From Gammaproteobacteria bacterium (GTDB taxonomy: Bacteria; Pseudomonadota; Gammaproteobacteria; Arenicellales; Arenicellaceae): 9,996 nucleotides of DNA. Of this stretch, positions 6,118-9,996 are shown one piece after another. A model generated the notes under the pieces. It saw nothing but the letters and a program-made list of their open reading frames with translations, was not told where the DNA came from and did no database searches. Numbering within the stretch: position 1 is the first letter of the stretch; every line of letters starts with the position of its first letter. The stretch is from assembly GCA_003485905.1 (NCBI GenBank), contig DNHK01000008.1, positions 3,455 through 13,450 of the forward strand, read 5' to 3'. Position numbers and translations under genes: made by a program.

Positions 6118-7239
6118 CTATACTGCGTTTCCATCTATAGCGCGGTTGAGTTTTAGCAATCTAATCAAATTACCCCCCAAAATAGCCTCTTTATCAGCAT
6201 TGCTAAGATGAACAGAATTCAAAATGATATCCATGGTATCGGGCCAACCTAAAGGCATATCCGTACCGTACACCACTTGGCTAGCTCCCATTTCAGCTAC
6301 TAAATGCCGCAATCCTTCATCAGAAAACACCATGCTATCAGCAAATATTTGAGTTTTTAAATACTCTCTTGGCGGCTTCTGGTATTTACAATCATCTGCC
6401 TGAATAGGATCCACGCCAACAAACTCACCATCAGCATTTATTGCCGGCCCTCCAAAGGCACTGCAGGCAACCTCTGCTCGACCAAAGTACGATGGTAAAT
6501 AACCACCGCCATGAGCACCACAAATTTTTAGCCCAGGAAAACGGTCAAAGGTTCCATCAAACATAAGCCGAGTTAAAAATAGCGTCGTTTCTAGTGGGTT
6601 TCCAATAATATTGCCCTGATCACCTGCAAATGCCAGACCACCTTCTTTGATAATGTTTGACGATCCATTCGGATGAATAAAAATGGGCACATCCAATTCT
6701 TGTGCCTTAGCCCAAAATACATCATAGGCAGGCCCTGAAGGCACTTCACCATTTACGTGCCCTCCCATTGATGCACCACGAAACCCCAATTCATTCACGG
6801 CATACTCTAACTGCTCCGCGGCTAATTCTGGAAATTGTAACGCTACAGAAGTAAGCGCGACAAAACGATCAGGATATCGGCTCACCCATTCCGCAAACCC
6901 CTCATCTTGAACTCTAATAATCTCCCTAGCTAACTCTGGATCTTGCGCAGCGTACCACCAATATTGGTTAGCGCTAATAACGGAAACATCGATCCCCCAT
7001 GCGTCCATCATCTCCAATCGACTAGGTTCTAGCAGCCTTGGCCCACCGATGGTGCGATCAACTGGCGTGCCTGCAATCACCTTTTCCACATCTTTGATAG
7101 AGGCATGCGCATGGATATCAACGGTCTTAATTCGTTTGCCATTTATAAATACTTCCTTCCTCGACTGAGAAAATGCGCTACTTGGAATTAAGGCACTGGC
7201 CGCTAAACCGGCTAGAAATTCTCTTCTTTTAATTTTCAT
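6118..7239 (-). CDS. Tat-exported amidohydrolase-2 family protein (ACMSD-like)
   Basis: This 373-residue protein has a twin-arginine signal K-R-R-E-F-L-A-G followed by a hydrophobic stretch and S-S-A-F-S-Q (1-25), indicating folded export to the periplasm. The body is a TIM-barrel metallo-enzyme of the PF04909 type: D-I-H-A-H (41-45, metal ligands H43 and H45), I-F-I-H-P-N-G (186-192, ligand H189), G-A-H-G-G-G-Y-L-P-S-Y-F-G-R (241-254, catalytic H243) and Y-G-T-D-M-P-L-G-W-P (324-333, metal Asp D327). These align with the zinc site and catalytic His of 2-amino-3-carboxymuconate-semialdehyde decarboxylase, so it could be a decarboxylase or a hydrolase. The length fits the family. AGGAG at 7245-7249, 5 bases upstream, supports the start. 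It is the first gene of a likely operon with the phosphatase and barrel protein. Confidence 0.88.
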   Translation of the reverse strand: MKIKRREFLAGLAASALIPSSAFSQSRKEVFINGKRIKTVDIHAHASIKDVEKVIAGTPVDRTIGGPRLLEPSRLEMMDAWGIDVSVISANQYWWYAAQDPELAREIIRVQDEGFAEWVSRYPDRFVALTSVALQFPELAAEQLEYAVNELGFRGASMGGHVNGEVPSGPAYDVFWAKAQELDVPIFIHPNGSSNIIKEGGLAFAGDQGNIIGNPLETTLFLTRLMFDGTFDRFPGLKICGAHGGGYLPSYFGRAEVACSAFGGPAINADGEFVGVDPIQADDCKYQKPPREYLKTQIFADSMVFSDEGLRHLVAEMGASQVVYGTDMPLGWPDTMDIILNSVHLSNADKEAILGGNLIRLLKLNRAIDGNAV

Positions 7240-7296
7240 GCAAGCTCCTATAGTTTAAAAAGTGGTTAACTAAATACTGTTGATAATACGTCGGTA

Positions 7297-7302
7297 ATTA
7301 TA
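7297..7302 (-). promoter_or_regulatory. Candidate -10 box for the amidohydrolase operon
   Basis: The minus strand carries a perfect TATAAT (7302-7297) about 58 bases before the amidohydrolase start. The sequence 16-18 bases upstream matches the -35 consensus poorly (2 of 6), so if it is used, an activator or another element must help. No Pho, Fur or sigma-54 signal was seen on this side of the divergent region. Confidence 0.35.
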
Positions 7303-7433
7303 GGCACGAAAGTTCTTTTAGAGTAAATAATTTAGAATGCCTACCACTAACCCTCAATTCCCATGAATTAAAAAGTTGATTGTGCTCCTACAACGATAAG
7401 GGACCGTATACAACCACAAAAGATTAGCGCCTT

Positions 7434-7461
7434 TTGACACTTTCTATATTCGCTGTTAAAT
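7434..7461 (+). promoter_or_regulatory. Sigma-70 promoter of the dioxygenase gene
   Basis: A perfect -35 hexamer TTGACA (7434-7439), a 16-base spacer and TTAAAT (7456-7461, 4 of 6 to TATAAT) form a good housekeeping promoter. Transcription would begin near 7468, so the TTG inside this -35 box cannot be the start codon of the gene, even though the reading frame is open from there. Confidence 0.55.
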
Positions 7462-7526
7462 GTTCACCTAAGCTCAAACAACTTACTACTAAAATAGGCC
7501 GAAACTCAAAATACTTTTACACCCCA

Positions 7527-8093
7527 ATGTTTATCGATAAACACTTTGCGTCGCAACAGGATTGCCTGTGCTTACTTCGGGCTTTCACAGAAAACAACTT
7601 CGCTAAAACGGATTATGATTTTTTCTCCGATATGCTGTTGTATGCAAATGATATAAGTGACCAATCGATTCTTAAGTGTATGCACAACGTTTCGCAACAG
7701 GCACTTAATAAAGTCCAGATTTATCACACGCCTCAACTTTATTTAGAAGCACTAACACTAGTCAGCTGGCCTGAAGGAAAAGGCATGGGTTTACATTATG
7801 ATAATGCGATTAGTACTGGGCATGAAGACACGGCAACCCCCTGGCGTGATTTCAGCGCTATCATCTACCTGAATGAAGACTTCGACGGCGGGGAGCTATA
7901 TTTTGAAAGAGGTGAGAAAACACACGAAATAAAACCAGAGACTGGGATGATGGTTTCTTTTGATTCCGGACCATCAAACTGGCATGGCGTACGCCCATGC
8001 AAGAACGGCGTGCGCTATACCATGGGGTTATGGTTCACCGAACAATCACAAAGAATGTATTCGATAAAACCGTTTCTAGATATTGAAACCTAG
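7527..8093 (+). CDS. 2-oxoglutarate/Fe(II) dioxygenase, prolyl-4-hydroxylase type
   Basis: From the ATG at 7527 this is 188 residues. It is a cytoplasmic (no signal peptide) double-stranded beta-helix oxygenase of the P4Hc/PF13640 type. The iron facial triad is visible as L-H-Y-D (H90, D92) and N-W-H-G-V (H153), and R163 in V-R-Y-T-M-G-L-W-F-T would bind the 2-oxoglutarate carboxylate. F-S-A-I-I-Y-L-N-E-D-F-D-G-G-E-L-Y-F (108-125) is the strongly conserved core of this family. The substrate could be a protein prolyl residue or a small molecule and cannot be read from sequence. The frame stays open up to a TTG at 7434, but that TTG is part of a -35 box, and the domain begins right at M-F-I-D-K-H-F, so the internal ATG is chosen; there is no clear Shine-Dalgarno. 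It is divergent from the amidohydrolase and convergent with the sulfatase. Confidence 0.85.
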   Translation: MFIDKHFASQQDCLCLLRAFTENNFAKTDYDFFSDMLLYANDISDQSILKCMHNVSQQALNKVQIYHTPQLYLEALTLVSWPEGKGMGLHYDNAISTGHEDTATPWRDFSAIIYLNEDFDGGELYFERGEKTHEIKPETGMMVSFDSGPSNWHGVRPCKNGVRYTMGLWFTEQSQRMYSIKPFLDIET

Positions 8094-8162
8094 AGACTCG
8101 AAAGAACAGCTACCCGAATAATTAACAAGCAGAATCCTTCACCATTCGCTGGGTGCCACCTT

Positions 8163-9623
8163 CTAATCAGCGTTGCGCGAAGCCGCCCGATCTGCCGATT
8201 CATCATGCTTGGGTAAAAGTGCAATGAGCCTTTCTTTTACTGGCCCAAGTTCGGGGTCGCCGGCTAGATTGTGCCATTCATTCGGATCCGATTTTATGTC
8301 ATACAACTCTTCAGTATCATCAACGTATTGAATGTAGCGATATTGATCGGTTGATACCGCATGATTTCCAAAGTCGTTCGTTGAGATCGCCGCGTGATCC
8401 CATTCGATGTCTGGATCCTCAATTAAAGGTAGCAAGCTGATGCCTTCCGGATGTGTAGGAATATCGAGGCCCGCTAACTCGACCAGTGTTGGGTAAAGGT
8501 CTAGTAACGAAACAGTTGCGGCAATTTTACTGCCCGCTTTGGTGACTCCGGGCGCAACCACAATGAATGGAACGCGTGTAGATTCTCTCCATAACGTCTG
8601 TTTGCGCCAGCGCCCTTTCTCGCCCAAATGCCAACCGTGATCAGACCATAAGACTATTATGGTGTTATCCGCCCGACCACTTTGCTCCAGAGCATCGAGA
8701 AGGTGACCCACCATAGCGTCAGCGTAACTGATACTTGCTAGATATGCTCTAACGCCTTCGCGCCACCGATCCTTACTCTCATCTTCGGCGATCCAATCAT
8801 GAATCCCCATGCCAGACATCCCTCCTCTATTACCACTCTCGATCATAGCCTCGGGAATATCATCAAGGTCGTTTTCAAGCACTTCTGGAAGGATAATATT
8901 TTCGAGGGGATGCATGTCGAAATATTTCTGTGGTAAATACCAAGGAAGGTGTGGTCGATAGATACCAACAGCGTTGAACTTTGGTGTATCACTATCGACC
9001 AAAATCTGTTCCACAGACCAGGTAACTACCTGACCATCACCCATCGCCATGTCGGTAGTCGAGACCGCCGACCAATCGAAGTTCTGGGAAAGCGGACTGC
9101 CATTCGCCGGGCGATCATGAGGTGTAGACTCATCTGGAAGCTGCCGCTCTAAAGACGGGAAGTAGGCCTCCCAGGCGGTTGTATCATTGTAACCAAAGTA
9201 GGCCCAAGTATTATAAGTTGAAGCGTGAAATAGTTTGCCAGCCCCGACGCTCCGATAACCGTTATCCCTGAAAAAACGCGGAATCGTGGGAACCCCCTCC
9301 AGCGGTTTTGCTTTGCGCCAATCCGTACCGTTTGCGTAAACCCCCGATGTTGCAGAAGAAACTCCAGTCATAATTGCCGCACGCGATGGGCTGCAAAGCG
9401 CCGCAGGTGCGTACGCATTTGAAAAGACTGTTCCCATAGCCGCCAACCGATCAATATTCGGGGTCTTCGACTGCGGATGCCCTCCTAGCGGGCCCACCCA
9501 ATCATTAAGGTCATCGATAGCTATAAACAACACATCCGGCTGCTCGGCTGTCTGTGCCTGGACAGGAAAGTAAATTGCTGACAGCAGCGCGAACATTGTG
9601 AGCAGAGAAATTGGTTTGGTCAT
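8163..9623 (-). CDS. Exported sulfatase, iduronate-2-sulfatase-like
   Basis: This 486-residue protein has a signal peptide ending P-V-Q-A-Q (about 1-24). It is a type I sulfatase: F-I-A-I-D-D-L-N-D-W (33-42) supplies metal ligands D37/D38; C-S-P-S-R-A-A-I-M-T-G (77-87) is the C-x-P-x-R maturation signature in which C77 becomes the catalytic formylglycine; G-K-L-F-H (129-133) and R-P-H-L-P-W (223-228) give further active-site basic residues; W-S-D-H-G-W-H-L-G-E-K (326-336) gives D328/H329; and K341 follows in R-W-R-K. The D-D-L-N-D-W and R-P-H-x-P-W motifs are those of the iduronate-2-sulfatase-like group. C-S-P-S-R could be matured by FGE or anSME; neither gene is in view. It likely acts on sulfated polysaccharide fragments in the periplasm. 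There is no clear Shine-Dalgarno; the leader is AT-rich. It starts 85 bases after the propeller gene. Confidence 0.92.
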   Translation of the reverse strand: MTKPISLLTMFALLSAIYFPVQAQTAEQPDVLFIAIDDLNDWVGPLGGHPQSKTPNIDRLAAMGTVFSNAYAPAALCSPSRAAIMTGVSSATSGVYANGTDWRKAKPLEGVPTIPRFFRDNGYRSVGAGKLFHASTYNTWAYFGYNDTTAWEAYFPSLERQLPDESTPHDRPANGSPLSQNFDWSAVSTTDMAMGDGQVVTWSVEQILVDSDTPKFNAVGIYRPHLPWYLPQKYFDMHPLENIILPEVLENDLDDIPEAMIESGNRGGMSGMGIHDWIAEDESKDRWREGVRAYLASISYADAMVGHLLDALEQSGRADNTIIVLWSDHGWHLGEKGRWRKQTLWRESTRVPFIVVAPGVTKAGSKIAATVSLLDLYPTLVELAGLDIPTHPEGISLLPLIEDPDIEWDHAAISTNDFGNHAVSTDQYRYIQYVDDTEELYDIKSDPNEWHNLAGDPELGPVKERLIALLPKHDESADRAASRNAD

Positions 9624-9708
9624 AATGAAATAAATTTAGTTGAGATTGATATGCGCATACACCCAATTCAATTAAAAATTGATGTTCGTAGCTTTACCCG
9701 GTAGCAAT

Positions 9709-9996
9709 CTAATAGTCGAGCGAAACGCCTTTCATTGGATTAATGCCGCCGTGAAAGTTGCCCTGGTCGCGTACCGTTCGCGGCACGCCGTTTTCGTCGT
9801 AATGCACCCAAATCAAACCGTGCGAATCGCCGTTGCCTGGCATATCAATAACCTTAGTGAGATCGCGCGATTCCGCATCGTAGACGTATAGTCGGCCTTC
9901 GCCGTTGCTGGTGGCCCACATCTCCTTTCCGTTCGGTGCCATTAATACGTGGTCGACTTTATAACCGCCATAAAGCGTCTCGACCGCGTGTCCTGA
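9709..9996 (-). CDS. C-terminal part of a beta-propeller (YncE/YVTN-like) protein, runs off right edge
   Basis: The frame is open from the window edge to the TAG at 9709-9711, giving the last 95 residues. An internal Met (9942) is not the start, because 18 upstream codons continue in frame to the edge. The visible part has a propeller-blade repeat, V-D-H-V-L-M-A-P-N-G-K-E-M-W-A-T-S-N-G-E-G-R-L-Y-V-Y-D (split here as two strands), then T-K-V-I-D-M-P-G, the order of a YVTN/lactonase-type blade. After it comes H-G-L-I-W-V-H-Y and a polar tail ending G-V-S-L-D-Y. It is transcribed towards the sulfatase with an 85-base gap, so co-expression is plausible. Its enzymatic or binding role cannot be judged from this fragment. 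Confidence 0.72.
   Translation of the reverse strand, partial: SGHAVETLYGGYKVDHVLMAPNGKEMWATSNGEGRLYVYDAESRDLTKVIDMPGNGDSHGLIWVHYDENGVPRTVRDQGNFHGGINPMKGVSLDY

Noticed and set aside
7434..7526. N-terminal 31-residue extension of the dioxygenase from a TTG start
   Set aside because: The TTG is part of a consensus -35 box and the residues before M at 7527 do not resemble the conserved domain or a signal peptide.
7240..7526. Pho, Fur or sigma-54 sites in the amidohydrolase/dioxygenase divergent region
   Set aside because: Both strands were read for the three motifs found elsewhere in the window; only ordinary -10/-35-like elements were seen.
8094..8162. Expected terminator between the convergent dioxygenase and sulfatase genes
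   Set aside because: No stem of useful length followed by a T-run was found on either strand; none is claimed.
9650..9659. 10-base palindrome TATGCGCATA between propeller and sulfatase genes
   Set aside because: It could be an operator, but it is short, unflanked by other signals and of a length expected by chance; too weak to list.
1..9996. Mobile elements, CRISPR, toxin-antitoxin or phage-defence genes
   Set aside because: No transposase, integrase, nuclease or antitoxin motif, no regularly spaced repeats and no tRNA-associated attachment site were recognised.

Overview
This window looks like a chromosomal segment of a marine-type gammaproteobacterium. The reasons are a TorF-family porin, an OprO/OprP-type phosphate porin, enterobacterial-style Fur, Pho and sigma-54 signals, moderately AT-rich DNA, and a sulfatase of the kind used on sulfated marine glycans. 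No rRNA, tRNA, CRISPR array, transposase, integrase or phage gene was recognised. Nearly every protein carries an export signal, so the region is overwhelmingly cell-envelope and periplasmic.

Left part (1-4000). The start of an exported protein runs off the left edge on the minus strand, behind a Fur-box-like promoter. A strong terminator separates it from a TorF-family outer-membrane protein (minus), which has an excellent sigma-54 (-24/-12) promoter and two helically phased NtrC-like half-sites upstream. A divergent DUF1080 (3-keto-disaccharide hydrolase-like) secreted protein follows on the plus strand. It converges on an OprO/OprP-type porin (minus) across a shared bidirectional terminator, and the porin has a 14/18 Pho box placed exactly over its promoter. 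The three outer-membrane or exported genes at this end therefore appear wired to iron, nitrogen and phosphate limitation respectively.

Middle part (4000-7400), all minus strand. In transcription order there is a Tat-exported ACMSD-like amidohydrolase, an exported histidine-phosphatase-family protein, an unrecognised outer-membrane beta-barrel-like protein and a small lipoprotein. The first three are spaced 52 and 88 bases apart and are a plausible operon. The phosphatase gene carries a perfect 15-bp inverted repeat, shaped like an intrinsic terminator, exactly at the codons following its signal peptide.

Right part (7400-9996). A 2-oxoglutarate/Fe(II) dioxygenase of the prolyl-4-hydroxylase type is on the plus strand. 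It faces a minus-strand pair made of an iduronate-2-sulfatase-like sulfatase and, upstream of it, the C-terminal end of a beta-propeller-like protein that runs off the right edge.

I found no convincing multi-gene system of unknown type. The most interesting observations are regulatory (sigma-54, Pho and Fur signals at neighbouring envelope genes), the in-frame terminator-like hairpin, and the secreted amidohydrolase/phosphatase/barrel operon. Three start codons (porin, barrel protein, dioxygenase) are placed downstream of the longest possible reading frame.
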